64,000 bases of DNA, taken from the NCBI RefSeq assembly GCF_004798865.1, contig NW_025336480.1, positions 22,785,206 through 22,849,205 on the forward strand, written 5' to 3'. The notes beneath the pieces were generated by a model. It was not told the DNA's origin, did no database searches, and was given only the letters and a program-made list of their open reading frames with translations. Shown piece by piece: positions 23,668 through 34,780 of this stretch (its first letter is position 1; each line of letters opens with the position of its first letter). The position numbers and the translations under genes were made by a program. Source of the stretch: Varanus komodoensis. Lineage: Eukaryota > Chordata > Lepidosauria > Squamata > Varanidae.

Positions 23668-24069
23668 CAGAAACAGAGTGAGTCAAAAGGGACCTCCCGG
23701 GCCATCTAGTCTGACCTCTGGCACCAGCCAGCTCCGCTCACGACATGCCCACCATGTGGACGTCCAGCCTATCCTTGAACACCCGCACCGATGGGGCCTC
23801 AACGACCTCTTGTGGAAGCCCATTCCACACCCCCGGGGTCCTGACTGTCAGGAAGTGCTTCCTGGCATCCAAATGGAACCTTGGCTCCCTGAGCTTTGCT
23901 CCGTTGGAGCGTGTTCTGCCTTCCTCTGCAGGGGAGAACAGGTCTCTACCCATCTCCATGTGACTTCCCCTCACATACCTGTATGTCGCCAACAGATCCC
24001 CTCTGAGTCTCCTCTTTTCCAGGCTGAAGAGACCCAGTTCCCTCAGTCTCGCCTCATGCCCCATTCCCC
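23668..24069 (-). mobile_element. CR1-clade LINE 3' end, copy 3
   Basis: The - strand encodes LRELGLFSLEKRRLRGDLLA, then YRYVRGSHMEMGRDLFSPAE and on to VWNGLPQEVVEAPSVRVFKD, the same C terminus as in copies 1 and 2, followed by the GGCCCGGGAGGTCCC 3' end. AAGAGAAA occurs at both flanks (23660-23667 and 24070-24077), consistent with an 8-bp target duplication. Confidence 0.85.
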
Positions 24070-25504
24070 AAGAGAAAGGGGAGGAGGCCAGACCTGCCAC
24101 TTAAAATCTCAAGGTCTTGCAACTTGAACAATCTCCACCTACCGGGCGGGGATGCTGCTGCAAATACAGAATATGGATAAGGCAGGCAAGTGCCTGCCAT
24201 GCCAACTAGAGGGCCGCTGCCAGCCTGAGCACATCCCCCAGCCCCAGCCCCTTCCCCTGCTGCTCTGCCTCTCCTCCCCGCTGCCCAGAGCAAGGACAAG
24301 CAGGGTGGCTGGCTCTTCCTTCTGAGGGGGAACCTAAGGGAGAACGGCAGAGTGTGTGGATTTTGGACCATGTTTCTCATTTGTGCTACTTGTGCTCATC
24401 TGTATCAGCACGAGCATGCATTAGCACAGATGCTCACTTGCACAAATGCACTAGATCCTCCAGTGGAAGCGAAACATGGGTCCAGACATCTGCAGAATCA
24501 GCCCAATTGGACAAAGAGGGCTCCGCTGCACAAGTCACAGGTTGGGTTCATAGAACTCTGAGCTCCTCTGACTCCACTGTGGATTCCTCTGGCATTCCCA
24601 GGAGCGATCGGCACAGGAGAGCTGCACAGGAGAGGCACAGCCGGCATCTGCGCCGTGAGAAGGAGGCGAGCAGACATGGGGAAGCCACAGGCTGTGTGGA
24701 TGCTGCTGCCGCCCCTGCTGCTCCACAGTGGAGTGATCTCCCCGAGCCTCCCTCCAGGCCCACAAGGCAGAGCAAGCAGCAGGCCTGGCCTTGCAGGCCT
24801 CGGAGTGCCCTGCTGCAGCCTGCCTTCCTGCCACGCATCTCCCCCTGTTGCTGTTGCTTCCCACCACAAAGCCTAGTTCACAGCCCACAGAGTGCAGCTC
24901 AGTGGGAGCTCTGAGCAGGAGGCAGGACAGGAGGCGATCTGCAACGGTGTGGTGAGGAGAGGGCTGGGGAAGCAGATAGGCTTCCTTTCCCTGCCTCCAC
25001 TGCACACAGAAAGAGGAGGTGGAAAGAGAGAGCACTGCATAGAGGAGGAATTTTGTCCAAGCCCATTGATGCATGAGGAGATGGGGACCATGCATTGCTG
25101 GCTGTGGAGAGTGAAAACCCTCAAGTGGCCAGTTTTGGTTTCTGTGCTGGCTTCTTACAACAGCAATGCCATCTACTGCACCTTGGCGGTGTTTTGGGTG
25201 GTGGTCTGAGTGGACAGCCAGAGCTGGAAGGGCCCGTCTTCAGTAACATTCACAAACCCCCATGTCCAGATTCCACCCATGTACTCAACTCAAGGCTTCA
25301 AGTTCAATGGACTAAATTGGAATAAAAAGAACTTACTCAGAATATGCCCATACACCATGCACAGACAGATCTGAAATCCTATAGAAGCTGCCTGCATGGC
25401 CTGACCTGGCATGGGGTTAATTTAGAGTCGCAAAGTTTTCACTATTTTGTAAGGCATTACTGTGTGGGAATTTCTTAGCATGATTTCCCTCTCTCTGCTC
25501 CTAG

Positions 25505-25590
25505 GTTGAATTCTGCCATTGTTGGAACCCCTGTAACCCTCTTCACACAGACTTACAGACCCTCGCAAATTCCAGCCCCGAGAGGGAGAG
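25505..25590 (+). CDS. BFSP1: BFSP1 (filensin) coding exon 7, start of tail
   Basis: This 86-nt exon lies between a CTCTGCTCCTAG acceptor and GTAATG. Its first G completes an Arg codon, then it reads LNSAIVGTPVTLFTQTYRPS followed by QIPAPRGR. This matches the length of human [20 protein letters not shown].... The LFTQ element is conserved. It marks the start of the non-helical tail. The last base opens a codon completed by AC of exon 8 (GAC, Asp). It is too short for a standard open-frame search and is called from splice sites and homology. Confidence 0.92.
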
Positions 25591-25781
25591 GTAATGGTCT
25601 CTTGGTCCATGGGACTAGTGCTGCTGCTGCTGATGATGATGATTGAGATGCCTCTGTGACTACATTAGCATCATGTCTGGCCACCACTGATTTCAACCGG
25701 GGGAGGGGGGTCAGTTGGCCATTTACCTATGGGTGGCTGCTATTCAGTGAAAGAAGAAAAAGCTGTATTAACCGAAAAGAG

Positions 25782-25815
25782 AGACAGACAGACAGATGGA
25801 CAGACAGAGACAGAG
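25782..25815 (+). repeat. (GACA)n short tandem repeat
   Basis: Interrupted GACA units with a GATG variant. Confidence 0.8.
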
Positions 25816-25871
25816 TTGACCATGATAGTGTTGTGGGGCTTGCTGTGTTGCTCTCTTTTGGCCCAGAGGGT

Positions 25872-26108
25872 GAAAAGGGTGGAAATTTCAGGGAAGTTCA
25901 ATTTTGGGTAGGTATTAGGAGAAACTTTCTAACAAATAGATCTATTCAGTAGTGGAGGTTTTTGCCTTGCAAGTTGGTGGGTTCTCCTTCACTGAAATTA
26001 TTTAAGCAGGGACTGGACAACCTCCTGACTGGGATCCTGAAGCCTGCAGTGAGGAAGGGGTTGGATTAGATGACCTCAAAGGTCCCTTCCAACCCTTTGA
26101 TTCTATGA
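25872..26108 (+). mobile_element. CR1-like LINE 3' end
   Basis: It contains the C-terminal and 3' UTR pattern AGGAGAAACTTTCTAACAAA, then GCAGGGACTGGACAACCTCC, GGTTGGATTAGATGACCTCA and the tail CCCTTTGATTCTATGA, the classic CR1 ending. Confidence 0.8.
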
Positions 26109-26926
26109 AAAGGAAGACATCTTGTGGACCACTTGCCTACCTCTGTGTAGCTGGAACATGATGCACATGTGACTGAAATGAAACATGGGAATGCTCCCAT
26201 TCAGTGGGGCCTTTGCTCGTGAAGGTCAGGACTGCACTGGACTGCAGTCCTTTGCAGGTTGACTTGGGAGTGAGCCTGCAGCCTTCGCTTCATCAGTGCC
26301 CTCTTGATTTTCCTCAGGATTGGTAAACTGAGCTTTCCTCTATCTTACACAGTATGAACTGCAGTAATTAATGGAGGCAAAAGCACTGCATCTTACAGCC
26401 ACTTTCTAAAACCATCAAATTTTAGGGCACATTTTCGTAGCTACCCTGAAAATACGACTGACTTGCCCCTCTTTCTCTCTGTCCTCATGCATGTTTGTGT
26501 GTGATATTTTTTTCACCTCTAGTGTGTGTATGTATACGTGTGCTGAGTACATGCTCCTGAATGGGTCCTCCTGAAATATTTAGGAAATGCACAGGAATCA
26601 GTGCTGAAAGGATGGCAGCACCAAAGGATTAAATTTAGAACATTTTGTGATAATCTAAAAGATAGGAATGATGACTATTCATGCTTAGAGCAGATCCACT
26701 GAAATGAATGGGACTTAAGTTGATTAAATCTAGATCCCAATCACATGAATGGGTCTACTCTATAAGTAAGCATGGATCCAGCCCAATATTTTAAATATCC
26801 ATTTTAAGTCCATAAAATAAGGACATGGTTAAGATGCTGACTTATGGCTGAACATGGCGCCTGCTGTCTTCTCTTAGCTGCATGCTGTACTGTGTCTGTT
26901 TCTGCTCTTTATTTCCTTTACTGCAG

Positions 26927-27882
26927 ACATCACACTGGTCATCCAAGACTTTGCTAGTGCAAAGGTGAGACAAAGAAGTCTGCCCAAAAAAATGTTGCGG
27001 AGGAAGGAGATCACATCCAGGGACCTTGGCAATGGTGCCTCCTCATCAGAAAAAATGTATGACCGACCTCTCGAAGGCTTTGATAAAGATCAGCTGGATA
27101 TCAAACATGAGGGATTTGTGGTAACCAGTGAACATGGGCATGATGATGTAGTGGGAGAAATCGAGAGAGAGAGAGCTGAGGAGGACGTGCCAGATGGCGC
27201 CCAGATAAGCAAAGCTTTTGATAAACTGTGCAATATAGTGAGAGAGAGAATTAGAGGCTACCAGAGACCAGAACCCAAGACTGACTTTTATACTAAAGGA
27301 CGTTATGTACTTGTCACAGGAGAGGGAAGCTACGAAGACCCCAACTTCCTTTCTTCATCCTTTCCTTCTGGAGGTGAGATCACAGTTTCTGATAGCGAAG
27401 GAAAGATGCCAGGTGGGGATGACATAGAGCCGATCCCGGAGCTGCCCAAACCATCTGAGCATGACAAAAATCAATTTGAGGTGCAAGAGTGGTCCAAGGT
27501 GCAAGAAGACATAACATACGAATACAGATCAGAAGCCAAAGAGAAGGAAGATGTATCCAAACAGTGGAGAAAGCCTGCAGAAGAAGATGAAGGGCCCTCC
27601 AAAGAGACAAGCCTTGTGGCACCTGAATCAGCTCCTACAGCAGATCTGAGTGACCGAACAGAAGCAGGGATTTACACAGACCAAGAGTCTGGCAGGCAAA
27701 CCGCCCTGCCTTTCAAAGAACTGAGCCCTCCAAGCACCATGAGTTACGAGAAGGTAGAAGTGGTGGAATCCATCGAGAAGTTCTCTGATGACAAAATTCA
27801 GACTTATGAAGAAACTGCAATGATTGTGGAGACCATGATTGAGAAGACCAGCAAAAAGAAACTGGGAGACAAGAGCTGTTAA
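26927..27882 (+). CDS. BFSP1: BFSP1 (filensin) last coding exon, tail domain
   Basis: This 956-nt terminal exon follows a TTTACTGCAG acceptor and ends at a TAA (27880-27882). It encodes about 317 residues of the filensin tail. It begins ITLVIQDFASAKVRQRSLPK then KMLRRKEI, which parallels human [29 protein letters not shown]. The middle is acidic and poorly conserved, as is usual for this domain. Two conserved islands stand out. VPDGAQISKAF (Asp codon 27193-27195) corresponds to the caspase-cleavage and N-myristoylation site described for mammalian filensin. Near the C terminus, KVEVVESIEKFS and IQTYEETAMIVETMIEKT are almost unchanged. The protein ends KKKLGDKSC. The tail length is close to that of human, and no break is seen. 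Confidence 0.97.
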
Positions 27883-27913
27883 CGTGCTTCTTTAAAAGGG
27901 CCACTTGGTTGGG

Positions 27914-28006
27914 CAGGTGTGATCCTCAAGTCCTTCTTGGTCCATAGAAATAACACTAGTAAGGTCAATGAAACTCTTCCAGAATGAGTGGTTTGAGGAC
28001 TGTAGC
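27914..28006 (+). repeat. Direct repeat unit 1 in BFSP1 3' UTR
   Basis: CAGGTGTGATCCTCAAG, AATAACACTAGTAAGGTCAA and GAGTGGTTTGAGGACTGTAG recur with roughly 80 percent identity at 28435-28526. Confidence 0.75.
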
Positions 28007-28267
28007 TTTGCTCTCTCCCTCCATCTTCTGATGGCTTTATAAACATAGCCGATTTTGTGCTTGGTATAAAATTGGTGTTGTCTGCAGTACTGCATGATGT
28101 TGTTTTACTCTGAGATCTGAAAGCCAATTCACATGCTACTGTGGTGCGGCTACTGACTAGAAGCCGCTCCCTTATACCTCCCATCCCGTGGTGGTAGCGC
28201 ATGTGAGCTCCCATTTGCATGGTTGCTTCCCATGTCAGCCTCAATGGTAAGAATGGCGATAACCCAT

Positions 28268-28720
28268 GGGCGCAGAACCTCCAGTCCGTGGATCAAATCT
28301 GGTCCTCCTGGGGTCCAAATCCAGCCCTGTAGGGTTTTTCAGAAGACCAAGCCCCCTTGCCCTGGCCTTCCTTCTTTCCCCAACCATTGTTTTGGTGACT
28401 TCTTTGGCTTTTATTGTCCAGCTCACAGTCACTACAGGTGTGATTCTCAAGGTCTTTTTTCTCCATAAAGATAACACTAGCAATATCAATGGAACTCCAA
28501 TATCAGAGTGGTTTGAACACTGTAGCCTTAAGAACGTAGTTTGCATGACTCTAATGGGTTGAGATGCCTCTCCTAAGGCTTAGTTACTGGCGGTAAGAGC
28601 TCTAAGCTGCAATATGGTAGCGTTGTTGGCTCCACCCTTTTTCCTTTGGCCCCAGCCACCACTGGAATGAGGTCCCTGGGAGCTCCTCCAAAATTGAGCT
28701 TGCACTCTGGCCTGTGGTTA
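28268..28720 (+). repeat. Unclassified dispersed repeat, copy B, in BFSP1 3' UTR
   Basis: It carries the blocks CCATTGTTTTGGTGACTTCT and TTGGCTTTTATTGTCCAGCT, then GAGATGCCTCTCCTAAGGCT, and later CCAGCCACCACTGGAATGAG, shared with copies A and C. Between these blocks it holds a 92-bp segment (28435-28526) that also occurs at 27914-28006. Confidence 0.5.
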
Positions 28721-29214
28721 TGAGACAACCACAGGATGAGCGGCCGCAGGATAAAGCAGCTATGCATGGAACCTCACATGATTGGTCTGTACAGCCCCAC
28801 CTCTATACATTGCTTCATGATTTAGGCCAACCAAATTTAAAGGAACTGAATTCCAAGCTCAGTTGCCCTGATTGATCAAGGGAGAACCAAGTACATAGCT
28901 GACCTGAAGGTGCATTCCGACATCTACCTGGACTTCATTAAAGTTGATGGATGAAGGAGACAGGGTAGGAGAGTGAGCACATTTCCTTCTAGGGTTATTA
29001 GCCTGCTAGGAAAAAAAAACATGATTCAAGCTGAATTTGGGCCAGCGTGCTTGGTACCCTGGCATTTCGATGCGTGTGACACATGTAACTATTAGAACGG
29101 ATTAACTTCCATATTGAAGTGATGAATCAACGATACTGATACTGAACAACCTGTATTTCTAATGACGCTGTGAACTATGAATGTTAGCTGCTGCCATGTG
29201 ATTGACTTTCATTT

Positions 29215-29220
29215 AATAAA
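29215..29220 (+). terminator. BFSP1: BFSP1 poly(A) signal AATAAA
   Basis: A canonical AATAAA sits in ATTTAATAAAAGTG. It is followed within 20-50 nt by GT/T-rich sequence (AAGTGTTTTTCAGAG, TTGGTGTTGCTGTTTT), the arrangement of a vertebrate cleavage and polyadenylation site. It lies 1.3 kb after the stop. Confidence 0.6.
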
Positions 29221-31829
29221 AGTGTTGCCTTCCATAGAAAGTGTTTTTCAGAGAATTGGTGTTGCTGTTTTACCACATAAGGCAGAAGGCTAGACAGGGC
29301 ACTGGGCGCTGTCACCCGCAGCTAACAGTGTGATCCGCGGCACGGGGAGCAGGTCATCCTCAAGAGGGACCGCATGGCAGAACTTGCTAGGACCGGAGCC
29401 TAGCACTCCCCGTGGGGTTTGCTGGAAGCACGTGCCATCAAACACAGCGGGACCTGCCTGACCAGTTGCATTACTGGGTTTTCAATTGCAAGTATGAATC
29501 ACAGTTCATGCGTCATCCTATATCCACATATTGCAATGATTAGGATGTGGGTACATATGTAATGCAGGATGGAACAAACCCAGGATCCTCTTCGGAGCAT
29601 CTGGGGGCAAATTTGCAGCGTTCACTTGAACGTGAATGCCCAACCGAGGCTGCTCCAGGGAGGTGAAGTGGCAGAAAAATACATTGACTTGTCTTGGCAG
29701 GATCGTGTGAATACAAAATATCCTTGGGAACAAGAGGTGACCCCCAGGTTTCCCTTCATTGAGCAAACCATTGGTGCTACTCAGCTGCTGAAGGAGAAGC
29801 AAACAGTACGTCTGCATCCAGTGCCTTCTCCCACGCCATGCCTGCCACCGTCAGAGGACACCAACAGTCTCAGCAACAAAGGAATACCCCTTGCACACTG
29901 GTTGTGATAAATGCTGGTGCTTACCCAGGCCAGCCTCGGATTTGACACTGGTGAGCAGTGGCCAAGGATGCTGGGGATGGGTCTCTCTAGCCCACCAAGG
30001 GTCAGCAGCAGCCACTGCCCCTATCCATTTTCCTGAGGCAGTAGATTGGGCCCTGCAGGCAGCTTTGGGTCCCTTGTAGGCCCGCCCCACCTCAGCGCTA
30101 TGCCAGACATCCCCCTGTAGCAGGGACTTCTTTGGAGTTGAGCGCATGAGTGCCACACCTGCTTGTGTGCCCATTTGCTGTGTGATACGGGAGGTGGGAA
30201 GTCCTGTGCCTTAAGCTGAACTCACAGGAGATGAAGCGCTCTGCGCTCTGGAGCACATGGAGCAGGAGGGGGAAATCATGTAGCATGCTGATTTCCGAAA
30301 CTGTGTATCCAAGAAAGAAAAGATCTCCATACAGAGCTATAGAGCCTTTGGCATAGAAGAACCACAAAGGTCTTGATTGATGGAGGATTCACTTAGTAAA
30401 TGCTTAAGAGCAGTCACAATCATCAGGCTATATAGCACTGACTGGGCTTTTCCCTAAAGTTGAGCACTGCAGAATTCCAAGAGTAAATGGCTGGAAGGAA
30501 GACAGGCATCTTGCTACATGGCTGCTCTCATCTGACTCTTATTTTTGGATATCAGAGCACTGGCAGTGGGTTTTTTGTTTTTGTTTTTTGCACCCTTTTT
30601 TGTTTTCAGCAGAAGCAATTTGTTTGAATCTGTATGTGGATCAGGTCCTATGCTACACATACAAAAAATACCCATATGTGTCTCTGACCACACACAGAAC
30701 TCTGGATCAAGGCAGTGGATGCAATCCAAAGTCAACAGAAGACATCAGTGGCAAAACTCTGACCGGTGTTGATGTTTCCCAGTGTTAACTCAGACTAGAC
30801 TATTCTGATTTGTTCAGATGCTAATGCATTATTTGGGTGACAAATTCTGAAAACCTGCTCATAATAGAAGCAATGTTACTGGAATTATCCCTAGTAGTTT
30901 TGCAGAATCATTCCAGAGTTGCCTATTTTTAGAGCCTCCCTTTTCATCATTTAAAATAATCCTTCCAAAGGCATTCAGCCAGCCATTATTTGAGTTCTTT
31001 GCAAAATCTTAAAAGGGTGATTTATGACCTGATTATGAATCCAGCCCTGAAGACCATGAGGAACATACTCCTGTCATTCCACAACAAGAAGTGTTCCTAT
31101 GTGTCAATGTACTGCTAGCATGAACCTTGGAGAAGCTATCTAGGATGCCCCCATTGCTTGGCTACATATTTATCTTAAACCCAAAATGTATGTGCACAGC
31201 ATCTTCAATGGAGATAAAAATGCTCTGCACAAGGAACAAGAGATCTGTCAGTTCTCATTTAAGTGTTATCTGCAAATAATAGGATGATTTCTGAGACTCT
31301 CGTTTCAAAGTAGCTTCTGATTCATTTTCCACATGCATGCATGATTCTCTAAAAGCCACTCAGTTTAGGTGTCACTGCCCTGTACTCTTGGCCGCGAGTC
31401 CTGATGCAGCACAGTCAAGGCCTCGCTGGGCCAGAAGCCTCTTGGCACAGTGGCCAGCCAGTGATGAGAAGGCCACAAGCAGGGCAGGGGCCAGCAGTGC
31501 TCTCCTCCTTGTGTGCCAGCTCGCAATGAGCAACTGGCATTGTGGCACACGCTGCTTTTACCGAGGAGGTGAGGTATCGTTGTTGCAACAGTTAGCAGGA
31601 CACAGCAAATCTATCAGGCTCACCTGAAGCCGTTGAAGAGCACCCGTTCCATTTTTCCGTTCCATTTCCATGCAAATTTGTGTCTAAAAGGTGTGCATGA
31701 AAATGTATACATCTTTCTATATGCATTTCGCCCAATATGCACATGTCTGTCTGCATTTTTGCAAATATACACATCATCTCCATAAGACATATTGATTTTG
31801 TGTGCACAGTTCCCTAGCACGTATACAAA

Positions 31830-32290
31830 CAGTCCCTGGGTTACGAATGAGTTCCATTTCTGAAAAAAACAGAAATTCATCTAAGTCAAATTTGTCTGTA
31901 AGTTGGATCACATATAGCTGGTCGTCCACATTTGCAGGTATTAGTGGTACAGGCCCCCCACCCCCGGAAGTGGAGAAACCATGAATATCTCTAGACCTCC
32001 ACACCTCTGCCCAAACTCAGCAATACCTGCTCTTTGCAGCAAGGAAATGCCAGAGAGATTTCCCTCTGAATGAGCAGGGCAGGAAGGTCTGCTTTGGAGG
32101 CTTCCCTCTATATCCGTTATTTCCTCTCTCTCTCTCTGCAGTGGTGCTCTGGAGGTCCTTCCTCTCTCCCCTTGGGCTTCCTCTGTCTCTATGGTAGTGA
32201 TGATTTTCCACAGCAATAAATTAATGTCAGTTTGTTTGTAAATACAAGTTGTTCTTAACTTGAATGTTCATAACTCAGTAGCCGTCTGTA
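31830..32290. mobile_element. Probable DNA transposon relic with imperfect terminal inverted repeats
   Basis: The left end ACAGTCCCTGGGTTACGAAT and the complement of the right end, ACAGACGGCTACTGAGTTAT then GAACATTCAAGTT, look like diverged TIRs. The left motif (CCCTGGGTTACGAATGAGTT) belongs to a repeat type common in amniotes. There is no transposase frame. The family (Tc1/mariner or other) is not settled. Confidence 0.4.
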
Positions 32291-32767
32291 TTTTGATTAC
32301 TTTTTTTCCTAACACACACCCTTTTGTGTGTATTTTAATAGTGTTTTTTTTAATTGACAAGCATGATCACAAGCCCAGAATATGTGCAATTATGTTCTGT
32401 GTTTGAGGCTGCCTGCATTGTGATTTTTGGTGTACATCAAAAAGTATATTGGGTTGCAACCGATGATCATCAATGGGAGTGTGGAAAGCATGTTGCCCAG
32501 GGAACCATGAGACTGGCACCAGTAAGTTCAAGCCAAAAATCTGGGAGCTGTGGAAACAATGCGGGGTTGTTTGTGGTGATGGGTAAACCCAGCCAATGAG
32601 CGCATGAGATAAGTGTGCCTGAAATTGCATTATGGTATGAGTACATGTACCCTGGATTAGCTACCTTGGTACCAAACTTCTTTTCAAACTGGAGTTACAA
32701 CGCTTGATTTGCAGTCAGTTTCACTTGATCGCAAACCTGGACTTGCTGTCTCTTACAATGTGTAGGA

Positions 32768-32992
32768 AGAGTCAGTGTGGTGTGATGGTTGGAGAGATGG
32801 ACTGGGACTTAAGAGATCTGAGTTCTAATCCCTACTCAGCCACAATGCTGACTAGGTAACTCTGGGCCAGCCATTCGTTTTCAGCCTAACTTACCTCTCA
32901 GGGCTGTTGTGAGGATAAAATGGACAGGAGAATTATGTAGACTGTCTTGGGTTCCTTTCAGGAAAAAAACCAGGAGGTAAATATAATAAATA
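32768..32992 (+). repeat. tRNA-derived SINE (MIR/CORE-SINE-like), nearly complete
   Basis: AGTGTGGTGTGATGGTTGGA carries the A-box-like head, GAGTTCTAATCC the B-box-like element, then GTAACTCTGGGCCAGCCATT, CCTAACTTACCTCTCAGGGC and TGTTGTGAGGATAAAATGGA. The end GGTAAATATAATAAATA is its A/T-rich tail. Confidence 0.75.
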
Positions 32993-33699
32993 CACACATG
33001 CATACATAAATAACTCATGGCTCTGCATATATTACCATTGCAAGTTTAGATGCTCACACATGTCGAGACATGGAAGCAGTGCATAAAATAGTATTTGAGA
33101 ACTATTAAGGACATTTCAGATATGTTTCCTATTTGTGTCCATGTTGCAACCCTTTTCCAAAAATGGCTCTTGTTCTGGATTTAAATGAACTGCAGAGCTC
33201 ACCAGAACACATTTCCGCAATACAAAAAAAATCCTTACTTGGGGGTTGCAATCAACACACGAGGACTGGGCATGTGGTCGCCTCCACTCCCCATCCCCTT
33301 CCTGCCGTGGGGCTTCTCCTTGGCTAGACAATGTCTGCAGAGGGACCAGGTGATGCTGGATTCCCCATGTGCTGTATTTCCTGCTAAGGGGCTCGGCTTT
33401 TCCAAATGAAGGTTCGGTGGGCCATGCCAATTACATGCTGTGTGCAGGTGGCCTTCCCCAAAGCTAGTGGTGGTCCTCTTGGCCAGGCTTTCATGCCAGG
33501 GCACCCTCTGAACCAGTCTCATGTGGCAGAGAGTGCTCTCCAGCCACATCATGGTGAGCGAGTGCCAGTGCCTTCCAAGTTAGCCTGCAGTAACGCCCTG
33601 TAGACTGAAAACACCTTTCTGCAGCGGCTTGTGCAATATGCACAACTGGATTCCTTTCATATATGCAATATAGGGAGATACGTTTCCTAGGCATACCAT

Positions 33700-33880
33700 G
33701 TACCAGAGGTGGCCAGGCTTTCTCAATAGAAGAGCCACGTACGGTACACGCCAGGTGCTTGAGGGCAGTGGCGAGCGGCAAGTGGGCACCCGTGGGCGCC
33801 CACAGGTGGCGAGCCATGAGCTGCAAAGTAAACTCACAGAGCCATGTGTGACTCCCAAGCCTCAGTTCAGCCACCCCGCC
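33700..33880. mobile_element. Possible hAT-like relic
   Basis: CCAGAGGTGGCCAGGCTTTC, then AGAGCCACGTACGGTACACG, and, at the other end, GAGCCATGTGTGACTCCCAA and AGCCACCCC recall a common hAT MITE that ends in GTGGCC/GGCCAC-type TIRs. The boundaries are approximate. Confidence 0.35.
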
Positions 33881-34179
33881 ACATACTGTAGCTACTGGTT
33901 TGCACGGAGAACCTACCTGACGTATGAGTTGTTGGTTTCTTGGCACCAGGAAAATCCCTTCTTATTTTTCCGTTGAAAAGAACAAACTGGTTTTAAATGG
34001 TTTTTCATTTTTGCTGATGTTCATTGTGTTGTTGTTTTCTACTATTTGCATACCGGGATTGTTTTCTTTGAAGCACAGGATATAAGCAACAACCCTTATT
34101 AGCAGTCATGCATTTCGGCTTCCCCACAACCTTCTTGGCACAAGCTTGAGTACAATGCCACATAACTTCTGATAAGCAA

Positions 34180-34780
34180 TTTTCAGAATTGCTGTGTTAT
34201 CTCTTTATTTTGATTGTATTATAAAACATTAGCACAGGGCTTTATAATTTAACAATGTTCACTCTCTATAAACAAGTAATCCCATATCTCCCACTTTAAA
34301 AAATTATAATAAATTAACATTATTTTGTGTCGGTAATACCAGGAAAAGGGTACCTTGCTCATTTCCTCCAATCTCTACTCTGATGCAAATAATAAAATAA
34401 AATCCAAATAATCATCTATATCTAGATGGATATAGATTTATAGATGTTGTATATACATGTGGCAATAATCATAATAATAATACTTAGAGTTATCTTTCAG
34501 TTAAGATTATGAAAATATGTACACCCATTTATTTATTTTGCTGCTATATAGGACATTTAATGTTCAAACAGAGAAGTGCAACAGTACATCAAAGCAACGG
34601 CATCTATACATGTTCTTAGACAAAAATCTTCTTAATTTAGCATTTTGAAGATCTCCTAAGATGTCAGTGTGACCTCTGCTTTTATAATAAATACATGTGC
34701 ACAGGATGTGCATGTATATTAGAAATGCATTTCTCTCTCTCTCTCTTATATACAATTGGATGTATATCTATAAATATATA
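34180..34780. other. A/T-rich block with multiple poly(A)-like signals
   Basis: A long low-GC interval. On the - strand there are AATAAA at 34204-34209 and tandem AATAAATAAA near 34530-34540. The + strand has AATAAA around 34388-34398. It resembles vertebrate 3' UTR composition. It could be a distal 3' end of PCSK2, 8.6 kb past its stop, or simply A/T-rich spacer. Confidence 0.3.

Larger units (their letters stand above)
22863..25504 (+). other. BFSP1: BFSP1 intron after exon 6 (2.6 kb)
   Basis: GT-AG intron. It contains a (CA)n at 22921-22936 and a - strand CR1 fragment (23668-24069). From about 24130 to 25100 there is a GC-rich, purine-skewed stretch with long but overlapping open frames on both strands. 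It resembles no protein I know and is read as non-coding. Confidence 0.85.
25591..26926 (+). other. BFSP1: BFSP1 intron after exon 7 (1.3 kb)
   Basis: GT-AG intron. It contains a short (GACA)n tract (25782-25815) and a CR1-like LINE 3' end (about 25872-26108). Nothing else was recognised. Confidence 0.85.
27883..29240 (+). other. BFSP1: BFSP1 3' UTR (inferred)
   Basis: Sequence from the stop codon to just past the first well-placed AATAAA (29215-29220). It contains two copies of a roughly 92-bp direct repeat (27914-28006 and 28435-28526), an inverted repeat near 28130-28207, and an unclassified dispersed repeat at about 28268-28720. The UTR end is inferred from the poly(A) signal only. Confidence 0.6.

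Noticed and set aside
24354-25095. Overlapping open frames of up to 186 codons on both strands within a BFSP1 intron
   Set aside because: The stretch is GC-rich and lacks stops in several frames at once, on both strands, which is a compositional effect. The translations resemble nothing known.
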